Assembly: GCA_028714615.1 (NCBI GenBank)
Contig: JAQTMA010000075.1
Span: forward strand, 1-17,259
DNA length: 17,259 bases
Direction: 5' to 3'
Origin: Anaerolineaceae bacterium
Lineage (GTDB): Bacteria; Chloroflexota; Anaerolineae; Anaerolineales; Anaerolineaceae
A program made the position numbers and the translations under genes. Positions 8,055 to 15,221 of this stretch are shown in pieces (positions within the stretch are counted from its first letter, which is position 1; every line of letters starts with the position of its first letter). Below the pieces are notes generated by a model, which saw only the letters and a program-made list of their open reading frames with translations, searched no databases and was not told the DNA's origin.

Positions 8055-9071
8055 TCAGACGTTGGCTTCTTCTATGGCTTCGGGAACGTAAACCCGTTTC
8101 AGGGGAAGCAACCCCTTGTATTTTGAATCGAACTGGTCGTAATGCTCGAGTGTCAAATCCACCAATTCGTCGCCATCAATTAAGCGAAGATTGGTCTTCC
8201 CTTTCGCAAAACTTTTGGCCTGGTTGGTAAATACCCCGAGGGTGACAATTAGACCGAATTCGTTTTGACCGACCTTCCCGTACAATGCAGAGACAACCGG
8301 GTCGCCAATACTCCCTTCGTGACTTTTTACCTGAACTTTGATGATGGGTGGCTCAAATCCCAATTCATCTTTGTGCGCCACGATATCTACACCCCCATCT
8401 ATGCCTTCAGGAGAAACTCGGGTACGATATCCCATTGCTTCAAGTAAATGAGCAACATAATGCGCGAGTGGATGACCTTTGAGTTCTTGGGCTAGTCGCT
8501 TAAGGATGAAATCGCGCGTAATCTGCTCAATCTCCTCAGCCACCAACGGTACAGTAGGGTCTGTCCCGGCTGGTGGCGGGATAACCTTCCCCTCCAAGGC
8601 TTTCATGAATTCATCCGTATAGTTTTTTACTTGGAACAGGCTCATCGCAGAACCAATTTCGTATAAAGCACCTTGAGAAAAAGACGTCCGTGGAATGGCT
8701 TTCAACCATTTAACAGAATGAAGGTTTACATATTCTGAATGCATGGATGGGTCGTGCTTGTATGACCCATCCACCCGTCCGATATGGATTTGCTTATCCT
8801 GCTTGGAGGGGTAGACAATAATATCTCCAACTTTCATATCACAGACAAAGCGGTATAACTGGCCGGCATCGACGGGTATGGCACCAGGTTTTTTCCCCGG
8901 ATACGTTAGAGGGATTTTTGCCTTTATTAATTCTCGGTCAGATTTGTACTGGGTCAGGTCACCCATTTCAGGCCAGCCAATGGCGACGACGTTCTTTTTC
9001 AAGAACAGGGTATCCGCTTCACCTGTCCGCCCAGCGTGAATACCCCAGACTGTTACATCTTTGTTTGCCAT
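8055..9071 (-). CDS. Mrr-like restriction endonuclease (PD-(D/E)XK) with N-terminal reader-like domain
   Basis: I start it at the ATG at 9071 (338 residues): GGAG lies 9 nt upstream inside the last codons of hsdS, and only 1 bp separates that ATG from the hsdS TAG. A longer frame from 9122 would overlap hsdS by 50 bp. The C-terminal part (about 185-310) is an Mrr_cat nuclease domain: helical HYVAHLLEAMGYRT, then GIDGGVDIVAH with catalytic Asp229, and KVQVKS with the Gln247-X-Lys249 pair. The N-terminal 130 residues (VWGIHAGRTGEAD, GDIIVYPSKQDKQIHIGRV) resemble an EVE/PUA-like base-reading fold, but this is inference. Mrr-family enzymes usually cut modified DNA. Its place between hsdS and hsdM suggests restriction of DNA modified by foreign systems alongside the type I enzyme. 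Confidence 0.88.
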   Translation of the reverse strand: MANKDVTVWGIHAGRTGEADTLFLKKNVVAIGWPEMGDLTQYKSDRELIKAKIPLTYPGKKPGAIPVDAGQLYRFVCDMKVGDIIVYPSKQDKQIHIGRVDGSYKHDPSMHSEYVNLHSVKWLKAIPRTSFSQGALYEIGSAMSLFQVKNYTDEFMKALEGKVIPPPAGTDPTVPLVAEEIEQITRDFILKRLAQELKGHPLAHYVAHLLEAMGYRTRVSPEGIDGGVDIVAHKDELGFEPPIIKVQVKSHEGSIGDPVVSALYGKVGQNEFGLIVTLGVFTNQAKSFAKGKTNLRLIDGDELVDLTLEHYDQFDSKYKGLLPLKRVYVPEAIEEANV

Positions 9072-9072
9072 A

Positions 9073-10251
9073 CTAAAGTTCTCCATTGAAAGCTCGGCGT
9101 AGTATTTTGGTGGGGAGGGCATTAATAGTTGTAAGCTGTGAAGTTATCTGTTCTTTTATTAAACTTGTAACCCGAAGCTTTGCCGCTACTTTATATTGAA
9201 CTTCCCAAGTTGGAACGTCAGTTTGACCAGTTATTAGCCGGTTAAACAGCATACGTTCACGAACTGCTCCGCGTGCTAGTGATTTGATATAAGCCGCACC
9301 ATAACCCGACCGGAACCAGTAATAAAACCAGCGGGAATGCAAGATTCCATTACGGGTTTTGAAAACTACGTAATCAGGACTTGTGATTCCGGGGCTGTCT
9401 CCTTCATCCAACATTCCAATTGACCCAATGTTGATACGCATTGGGTTATAAAAAATTGTCCCCGGTTCAACCAATTTGTATCTTCCAGGATTTTTACCAA
9501 CCTTCTCTTTTGCAGGTGCCATACCAGTCCGAGTAGCGCCAATAACTGGATAAGCCTTCCAAGTCTCGCCAATCCCCTTTTTGATTTCATCCAGGCAATC
9601 TTTGAGAAAAACACGCATAGGTTGAGCTGAGAATAAGGATTGACGAATATACGCCGTAACGAGAGCATCAACCAGGTTCAGTTGTCCATCGATTGCATCT
9701 TTCGCGCGTTCAATTGTGGCAAGCTGCTCTTTTAATATACCAACAATACGGCGTTGTTCACGTAGTGGAGGAATCGGGATAACTAGCGCCTTTAAAAAAC
9801 TTTCCGGAACCCTTTGCTGACCAACCGCACCAGAAAAGAACCCGGTTGCCCTTTTTAAGATTGATGGTTGTCTGAGGAAAAAATGTATCCACTCACTTAA
9901 AATCTGGTCACCGGGATGGATTACATGAAACTCGGTAGACCCAAAACCGATGCCATCAATTAGATTTACTGCTATTGCATGTTTGCCATTCTCCATACAT
10001 GGGGTGATTTTGGCAAATAATACATCTCTCTCGGAAAAATAAGTGTATCCTTTTTTAACAACTCCGAAGTTCCGTTGCTCGGCGCTTGCAATAATGCCCT
10101 TCTGCCCATCAACCACTGACATCGGTACGAATGTTGTCGGTGCATCATCTACTCGAATGATTCTTGGACGGCTTGGATTGATTACACTTACCTCACCCAA
10201 TTGGACAAATTGCCAATCTTTCTGTAAAGGGCGAATTCCGTTGTTATTCAT
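9073..10251 (-). CDS. hsdS: Type I restriction-modification specificity subunit (HsdS)
   Basis: A 392-residue DNA-recognition subunit that directs both methylation by HsdM and cleavage by HsdR. Two target-recognition domains are visible. The first opens with WQFVQLGEVSVINPSRP and is followed by the central conserved helix LREQRRIVGILKEQLATIERA. The second is more divergent (from about residue 210) and closes with a C-terminal helix ending LPTKILRRAFNGEL, the typical HsdS end. The two helices set the spacing of a bipartite target site, which cannot be read from sequence alone. It overlaps hsdR by 4 bp (ATGA) and is followed by the Mrr-like gene with a 1-bp gap. Both recognition domains and both helices are intact, so the subunit should be functional. 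Confidence 0.95.
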   Translation of the reverse strand: MNNNGIRPLQKDWQFVQLGEVSVINPSRPRIIRVDDAPTTFVPMSVVDGQKGIIASAEQRNFGVVKKGYTYFSERDVLFAKITPCMENGKHAIAVNLIDGIGFGSTEFHVIHPGDQILSEWIHFFLRQPSILKRATGFFSGAVGQQRVPESFLKALVIPIPPLREQRRIVGILKEQLATIERAKDAIDGQLNLVDALVTAYIRQSLFSAQPMRVFLKDCLDEIKKGIGETWKAYPVIGATRTGMAPAKEKVGKNPGRYKLVEPGTIFYNPMRINIGSIGMLDEGDSPGITSPDYVVFKTRNGILHSRWFYYWFRSGYGAAYIKSLARGAVRERMLFNRLITGQTDVPTWEVQYKVAAKLRVTSLIKEQITSQLTTINALPTKILRRAFNGEL

Positions 10252-12635
10252 ATAGCAAACAATCTCGCTTTCGTTTCGCGAATCAGGTCGGTTGGATTGC
10301 CAGCATCTTTAAGCGCGTTCAGTCCCCCAGCCTTTGCTACCGCAGGAATCTGAAATAGCTCTGTGCTTTCGAGGCCTTCTGTCCCCGATTTAGTGAACTG
10401 TTGGGTAAGAGCGGTAAGCGTCTGTGCTGTATTAGGCGGAAAATACGCTAGCCAGCCAGCCTCGTGTTTTGTAAAACCTTCCGCCCGCTGGTGTCTGGTT
10501 TGGGGACGCATGTTGTAACCAACTTTAGCTAAAACATCAAACAAGTCGTATTCGCTCATACAATCCACCGACCGCAACAATAATGGGGAAAAGCCCGATT
10601 CCACCAGGGATTGCATCAATGCCCGACGCGGACGGGGGTCAATCCAACGGACACGGAAATCTTCCAGCTTGGGGGCTACTTCCTTCAATCGTTGAGCCAA
10701 CTTGGCTTTATACTGTTCGAGGGGCATCGCCTGGGCTTTTCCATCCACCATAATCACCACATATCGCCCATTCTCGGTGATATGAACGTCAAATCCTTCC
10801 ACCGAGATGATGAGTGGGTCTTCATCGTCGCCCCCATCGCCATCGGTTGGAATGGGTGCCGGGCGCGCATGAGTGGGTTTAGTAAAAAAATCTTCCCCAA
10901 ACAGGCGGGTGGCATCAGTGTAATCGTAGACGCGGAACATCAGCTTCCCGCTCCCCGGGTCAAGACGGGTGCCGCGCCCTACCATTTGATAAAAGACGAT
11001 AGGGGATTTCATGTACCGGAAGAAGACGACATTCCGTAAGACCGGCACATCCACACCCGTGGAGAGCAACTCAACCGTTGTGGCGATAAAGTGCGTCCGG
11101 CTGCTTCCACGTAGGTCAGGGAGATAATCATTCCCGCTACCCGCAGCAGTGCATTTGAAAGCGAACGGTTCGGCCCGTTGTTTATTGTTCTCCTGGCACC
11201 AGTGCGCATACAGGTTGTTCATTTCGCGTGAGACGGCGTCAGCGTGGATATCGCGGACACAGAAGATAACGGTCTTTTGCTCCGGCCCACCCGTTTTCAG
11301 CAGGTATTGGAACAAATCCGAGCACATACCGATTACCCGGTCGGGCAGTTGGATGCTGTCCTCGTATTCGGTTTTTCGGTAGAGTTCTTCTAGCTCTTCA
11401 CGGCTCACCGGCCTACCTGTGATGGCGTCCACCGGGTGTCGGGCGAGAACATCCTCTATTGAGATACCGGTAGCATCCAGGTCAATTTTGCTCTTGAGAA
11501 TCTCACAAGCCGCTAAGTAGCCATCTTCGATACCCTGGGCCAGGTCGTACTCGTAGACCGGTTCTCCAAAATACTTGATGTTATCTGCGGTGACCTTCGC
11601 ATCGGCTTCTGCTTCCGGGGTGTTTACCTGAATACGTAACTGCCGCGGAGTCGCGGTCAGGCCGACCTGAACTGCGTTCGGGTTACGGGTGAGGACTTGC
11701 GACCACCGTCCCCAGGCAGACCGGTGGCATTCATCAATGATGATGTGGCTGAAGTAATCTTCCGGGTAATGCGAGGTCAGGAAGTTTGCCGTGCCTTCCT
11801 CTGTTGCTACATCCAAGGTTTGGTATGTGGCAACATGGATGCGTGCGTTCTGGGCGTTGTTGGTGCCGTCAGCCCGGTGGAACACCTCCGCGGCGTCAGC
11901 CCCGAACATGTTCTGCAACGCTGTGGCAGCCTGCCCGCGCAGCTCGTCCCGGTCGCAGATGAACAACGCCCGTCGCATTTGGCCGGCATCGGCAATGCGC
12001 TTGAGCAGGTTTACAGCAATAAAGGTTTTTCCTGAACCTGTGGCCAGGGAAAGTAAAGCGCGCTTGGGTTCACCCTTCTTCTCACATTGGGCGATTTTCT
12101 CCAGCACCGCCCGGATAGCGGCATCCTGGTAATAGCGACGGCCTGACTCGCCTCCGGAATATGGCGTGACGAGCGGACGTGCAACCGGGTCATCCAGGCT
12201 GAAGCCCATCTTTTGCTCGTACCGCATGCGCAGCTCGGCTCGGGATGGGAACTCAACCATGGGTCGGGCATGACAGGTTAGGCCGGTGAACCGGTCATAG
12301 ACGACGAACTGGTGACCATTGGATGAAATGATGTAGGGGACATCGAACCGGCGGCAGCGCATATAGGCTTTGGCCTGCTCCAAGCCGTAGTCTGGAGGCA
12401 GGTTTTCTGCCTTAGCTTCAATGAGTGCAACCGCTACAGGTTGTGATTGGGTATTGGCTTCGACCCGCAGCAGGTAATCGACATAAACCGTCGAGCGTTG
12501 ACGGGCTTTGCCGTTGATAATATCAACTGCTCGTCCGCTTTCTTCACGTTTGACGTATGGAAACACCCACCCTTTGTCACGCAGGACGGGGTCTATCAGA
12601 TTGGCACGGGTATCGGCTTCAGAGAGCGATGGCAT
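10248..12635 (-). CDS. hsdR: Type I restriction enzyme endonuclease/translocase subunit (HsdR)
   Basis: A 795-residue motor and nuclease subunit of the EcoEI-like kind. An N-terminal nuclease domain (about 1-120) carries VDY at 52-54 and EAK at 73-75, matching the D...EXK active site. The superfamily 2 helicase core follows: QDAAIRAVLE, Walker A ATGSGKT at 198-204, DECH at 301-304, GLTATP at 325-330, and motif VI MVGRGTRLDPGSGK near 570-585. A C-terminal EcoEI_R_C-like region remains, with FTKHEAGWLAYFPPNTAQTL near the end. It pumps DNA past the bound complex and cuts when the site is unmodified. It is the first gene of the run and overlaps hsdS by 4 bp. The ATG has no strong Shine-Dalgarno sequence. 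All motifs look intact. Confidence 0.95.
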   Translation of the reverse strand: MPSLSEADTRANLIDPVLRDKGWVFPYVKREESGRAVDIINGKARQRSTVYVDYLLRVEANTQSQPVAVALIEAKAENLPPDYGLEQAKAYMRCRRFDVPYIISSNGHQFVVYDRFTGLTCHARPMVEFPSRAELRMRYEQKMGFSLDDPVARPLVTPYSGGESGRRYYQDAAIRAVLEKIAQCEKKGEPKRALLSLATGSGKTFIAVNLLKRIADAGQMRRALFICDRDELRGQAATALQNMFGADAAEVFHRADGTNNAQNARIHVATYQTLDVATEEGTANFLTSHYPEDYFSHIIIDECHRSAWGRWSQVLTRNPNAVQVGLTATPRQLRIQVNTPEAEADAKVTADNIKYFGEPVYEYDLAQGIEDGYLAACEILKSKIDLDATGISIEDVLARHPVDAITGRPVSREELEELYRKTEYEDSIQLPDRVIGMCSDLFQYLLKTGGPEQKTVIFCVRDIHADAVSREMNNLYAHWCQENNKQRAEPFAFKCTAAGSGNDYLPDLRGSSRTHFIATTVELLSTGVDVPVLRNVVFFRYMKSPIVFYQMVGRGTRLDPGSGKLMFRVYDYTDATRLFGEDFFTKPTHARPAPIPTDGDGGDDEDPLIISVEGFDVHITENGRYVVIMVDGKAQAMPLEQYKAKLAQRLKEVAPKLEDFRVRWIDPRPRRALMQSLVESGFSPLLLRSVDCMSEYDLFDVLAKVGYNMRPQTRHQRAEGFTKHEAGWLAYFPPNTAQTLTALTQQFTKSGTEGLESTELFQIPAVAKAGGLNALKDAGNPTDLIRETKARLFAI

Positions 12636-12796
12636 TTATGGCATCCATGAAATTGGACAAAACATCCGAGGCAGGCAAGGTACTGCTGGCAAGAAATTCC
12701 GGCCAGGTAATGCAAACATATTCCGGTAATATGGCGGTTGGACAGTGCCGCTCTATTAATCTATTTAGTAATACTATAGGAAACCAACTGTTTACT

Positions 12797-12802
12797 ATTA
12801 TA
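12797..12802 (-). promoter_or_regulatory. Candidate -10 box for the hsdR-led operon
   Basis: TATAAT on the minus strand, about 160 bp upstream of the hsdR start. No matching -35 box is seen at 16-18 bp; the hexamer there is AAATCA. If it is used, transcription starts near 12790 and leaves a long leader. The tandem repeat at 12861-12886 lies about 60 bp further upstream, where an activator could bind. A second candidate is TTGTGT with TATTAA, which overlaps that repeat but has a short 15-bp spacer. Confidence 0.4.
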
Positions 12803-12860
12803 TAGGCAAACTTTTGTTTTGATTTCTGAATTCCTCAAATGGAGAGGGATTAATAATTGG

Positions 12861-12886
12861 TTGAGAATCAACACAATTGAGAATCA
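12861..12886. repeat. Tandem 10-bp repeat upstream of hsdR, possible operator
   Basis: TTGAGAATCA occurs at 12861-12870 and again at 12877-12886, a 16-bp period that puts both copies on nearly the same face of the helix. It sits in an A+T-rich stretch upstream of the hsdR operon. Direct repeats in such a position often bind regulators that restrain restriction genes, but no controller protein gene is present in the window. Confidence 0.4.
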
Positions 12887-12890
12887 GTAT

Positions 12891-13183
12891 ATAATTAACA
12901 GCAGTACTTTTACACACTCGTAGGTGGACACCACACCGGTTTTTGGGGCTTCTTAATTGAACTTGCGTTGACCGCCCTCCTCTACTGTTCAGTACAAATG
13001 TCTGTTGAGCTAGAGGCAGTTCTTGCTTTCATCATAAGAATTAAGGTCAACATGAGGTGGATTATGAGGATTACAATCATGTCGGTGGGAACAGCGCTTC
13101 TGGGGCGGTCTTAGGACTTGTTCTCTATGCAGGAAGCACAGTAACCGGAAGAATGTCCATCACATAAGTGTGATTAGCGCTAA
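12891..13183. other. Intergenic remnant between the hsd promoter region and the tRNA-like 3' end
   Basis: No intact gene is seen here. On the plus strand, 13045-13167 stays open to a TAA and reads as an acidic linker followed by a glycine/alanine-rich hydrophobic segment (SGAVLGLVLYAGSTVTG). That looks like the end of a small membrane protein but has no ATG start and an in-frame TAA just upstream at 13042-13044. Another plus frame further left reads VGGHHTGFWGFLIELALTA before drifting. I take these as decayed coding traces at best. Confidence 0.3.
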
Positions 13184-13212
13184 GGAGGGTAAAATCCCTC
13201 CTCGCCCCACCA
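13184..13212 (+). other. Degenerate tRNA/tmRNA-like 3' end (T-arm, acceptor strand, CCA)
   Basis: A 6-bp stem GGAGGG/CCCTCC with loop TAAAAT is followed by TCGCCCC, then A and CCA at 13209-13212, and within 7 nt by a perfect terminator. A normal T-arm would read GGGTTCAAATCCC; here TC is replaced by a single A, so the T-loop is one base short. GGGGCGG at 13102-13108 could pair with TCGCCCC over 7 bp including one G-U, but no D-arm or anticodon arm lies between. It is best read as the remnant of a tRNA or tmRNA 3' end. Confidence 0.35.
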
Positions 13213-13218
13213 AAAATT

Positions 13219-13248
13219 AATCCCCAAAGATAATTGGGGATTTTCTTG
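13219..13248 (+). terminator. Strong intrinsic terminator
   Basis: A perfect 9-bp stem (AATCCCCAA at 13219-13227, TTGGGGATT at 13234-13242) with a 6-nt loop is followed by a T-rich tail (TTCTTGTTTATTT). It reads on the plus strand, directly after the tRNA-like 3' end. It also faces the pseudogenes arriving from the right on the minus strand. Confidence 0.75.
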
Positions 13249-13287
13249 TTTATTTGATGCTCATTTCTTATTGTAATTATCACTCAA

Positions 13288-14007
13288 TTAACTATCAATC
13301 CGTGCAGTTGATAAATCGAGGATTTTCTCGATCTGATAGGCGGCTATTTTCGGAGGATTCAATGTAATTGGAATTCTACCAAAGGTCGCCTGCTTCATTT
13401 CATTGGTAATAATAGGCGGGTTTGACAATTCAAATATTACTGGCTTACAAGTCAATATCAAGCTCCATTTCGCTGCCCTTTGTTGATACCTTTTATCTCA
13501 CAAACTGATTATTCGTTCCGTGGCATGTCCCTGGGTTTTTCGACGAAATTCCGAGTTTATGGGACACTCGTCATATCGAAGGGGGCTGGAGGGTTGCCTG
13601 CTATAAGGCAATTCGAGAGAACCGGCAAATCCTTCGACGCATACCACTTTGTAGCTAATTCATCCGACGCGAACCGGTGAATCATCCTCAGAATTGCCAC
13701 CAACCGCCAGTGTGCCGGCCTGACCCCGAGGTAGGTTCCTTTGCCGGTAATGTAAACAATCGTATCACCCTCTTGAAGCCTAGGGGCAAGTAAACCTGCT
13801 CTGCTGAGCGCTGTTATATAAGGGTATACCGATAGAAGGTCGGGTTCACGCCTGCAGGAATCATCAATGAAAGGGGGAATGTTGTAGGTTTCTACAGCCC
13901 TTCTACCATGAGCCGAAATAATTATCGGGCGTTATGAAGACAGGTAAATCATGGTTAATCTTGTCAACAAAACAATGTATAAATTTTCTTGGCACTTTGC
14001 TACTCAT
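13288..14007 (-). pseudogene. Broken conserved hypothetical gene (two frameshifts and a TGA)
   Basis: The minus strand carries one protein split over reading frames. Part 1 starts at the ATG at 14007, overlapping the previous gene's stop, and reads MSSKVPRKFIHCFVDKINHD on to FITPDN. Between about 13934 and 13905 the frame shifts. Part 2 reads ISAHGRRAVETYNIPPF, then LQEGDTIVYITGKGTYLG, HWRLVAILRMIHRFASDE and LPVLSNCLIAGNPP, and ends at a TAA at 13557-13559. Part 3 returns to the first frame with an in-frame TGA at 13498-13500, then DKRYQQRAAKWSLILTCKP and FELSNPPIITNEM, ending at 13288-13290. The GDTIVYITGKG...HWRLVAIL block resembles an EVE/PUA-like fold, which is inference. Intact length would be about 235 residues. 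Coherent segments on either side of each break show a real gene that has decayed. Confidence 0.7.
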
Positions 14008-14632
14008 TCCATATTTGTAACGTCTGTTGATACTGGATGAGTTTATCGGCTAGATGGCTTCCTACATGCACGAAGTAATTACCGTTAGCGTCACCCGTAA
14101 AATACTTGTGACTTGATATAAATTTCCGGGCAACACTAATATGTAGCAAGGGGAGGATATTTATTTTCCCTGGAATAACATTTTCAACAAGAATACGAAA
14201 TGATTCACCCATGTTTTTAGCACTCCAATATTTGATTGGGCGCCTTGAATCAGGCAACAGCGTTCGGAGAGCAAACTCAAATGAAAATGCCCCGAAGCAC
14301 AAGACGATTGTAGGTTGGTATTGCGATAGGAGAACCCGAAATTCAGAAAGCTCCTGCTCAACTTCCTGCGACCAATTAATCTGACTATTTGCTGGTTTAA
14401 TAATGGGGTCTCCAATTGCATTCCGAATGTATAGCGATGAAGTGTCAATCCGAATTCTGCATTTCCGGTATAACCGGTCCTGCATTGCTTCAAGTACAGG
14501 TGTCCATATCGAGTGCAATGCAGGGTGCCGTGGGTCAAAGGGTGTATTTAACTCATCTTACGACCCGCTAGGGTTGGAGTCACCTAATAACCAGATTGGG
14601 AAATTTCTATCGCCAACTTCTCGTTTCATCAT
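14000..14632 (-). pseudogene. Hypothetical (UDG-like?) gene interrupted by an in-frame TAA
   Basis: From the ATG at 14632 the minus strand reads MMKREVGDRNFPIWLLGDSN, then PSGS and a TAA at codon 25 (14558-14560). It continues in the same frame with DELNTPFDPRHPALHSIW and on to a TAG at 14000-14002, about 210 codons in all. The sequence across the stop is one coherent protein, so the TAA is a nonsense mutation or a sequencing error. Features include GDSNP near 17-21, FDPRHP near 32-37, a hydrophobic IVLCFGAFSFEFA strand and helix, and ILPLLHISVARKF, which faintly recalls the late His motif of uracil-DNA glycosylases. The assignment is weak. Restart from an internal TTG at 14518 would give a 172-residue fragment. 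Its stop overlaps the start of the next broken gene, so the two formed an operon. Confidence 0.6.
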
Positions 14633-14807
14633 ACGTTACTCTCTCTATCATCACAACCGGCCTGTAGTATAGCTATATTGACCCGAATCATATTCCACTA
14701 TCCTAACCATTCACCGCCTAGGTAAGTATGACCGAAGGTGAAAGTTTCCACCTTAACTCGCCAAGGGTAATCGTAATTATTGATGCAAGAAATCTGGCTA
14801 AACTGGA

Positions 14808-14835
14808 ACGATAACGGTTAAAAGGTCTTTGTCAA
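14808..14835 (-). promoter_or_regulatory. Candidate promoter for the two pseudogenes
   Basis: On the minus strand, a consensus TTGACA (14835-14830) is followed after 16 bp by TATCGT (14813-14808). It points at the UDG-like gene start at 14632 and leaves a leader of about 170 nt. The -10 box is only a partial match. Apart from this site and an imperfect AAGGTG/CACCTT hairpin at 14735-14754, I see nothing in 14633-14916. Confidence 0.35.
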
Positions 14836-14916
14836 CTGAATTGTTGAATCTCAGTATTACTCAAAAGAATAATCAGGACAATAACCCAGTATCCTACTTC
14901 TGCAAATCCAATAATC

Positions 14917-15141
14917 CTAGACCCTCCAAGCGATTTGCAGGGAGGCTTCAGAAAGGTCTGTCGTTCTAAGGTGGATGAAATACCGTTTCAGGTCGTCTGG
15001 ACTTACAGAATCGGCCCCAATTTCCCCCAGGAAATTGGTCAGTTTACTAAGCCCCCAGCGATAAGCGCGTATGGTATCTGGGCTTGCGCCCTCAGCTCGC
15101 CGGGCAAGAATGAAACCTTCGATTGCGATTGTTAACAACAT
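14917..15141 (-). pseudogene. int: Integrase N-terminal fragment (tyrosine recombinase remnant)
   Basis: A 74-residue reading frame with the SAM-like core-binding domain of tyrosine recombinases: IEGFILARRAEGASPDTIRA, YRWGLSKLTNFLGEIG, VSPDDLKRYFIHLRTTDLSE and ASLQIAWRV. The family would continue into a catalytic domain bearing the R-H-R-Y residues, but a TAG at 14917-14919 ends the frame and I find no continuation in any frame leftward to the next gene. It starts 81 bp from the tRNA-Val 3' end, the usual place for the integrase of a tRNA-inserted island. It is probably what remains of the enzyme that inserted this element. It lacks any catalytic residue, so it cannot excise the island. Confidence 0.75.
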
Positions 15142-15194
15142 AGGGACCAGGACTCCGGTTGATAGGTCCCCCTAACCGTAGTCCATGATATCAC

Positions 15195-15218
15195 CAAAAA
15201 AGGGTGGAGAGCCACCCT
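15195..15218 (-). terminator. Terminator of tRNA-Val
   Basis: On the minus strand a perfect 7-bp stem AGGGTGG/CCACCCT with a 4-nt loop is followed by TTTTTT, directly after the tRNA 3' end. It is a textbook intrinsic terminator. It lies on the island side of the attachment repeat, so the island brought its own terminator for the tRNA. Confidence 0.85.
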
Positions 15219-15221
15219 AAG

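Noticed and set aside
9071..9122. Longer Mrr-like start at 9122
   Set aside because: It would overlap hsdS by 50 bp, while the ATG at 9071 has GGAG 9 nt upstream and abuts the hsdS stop.
13102..13212. A complete tRNA or class II tRNA using GGGGCGG and TCGCCCC as acceptor strands
   Set aside because: The 7-bp pairing is real, but no D-arm or anticodon arm with normal loops lies between, the T-loop is abnormal, and the 5' part overlaps a coding-like stretch. Only the 3' end is tRNA-like.
13480..13680. 66-residue plus-strand ORF
   Set aside because: It lies opposite the coherent but frameshifted minus-strand gene, whose residues make far better protein sense.
14161..14538. 125-residue minus-strand ORF
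   Set aside because: It is an out-of-frame shadow of the UDG-like gene; the other frame continues coherently across the TAA.
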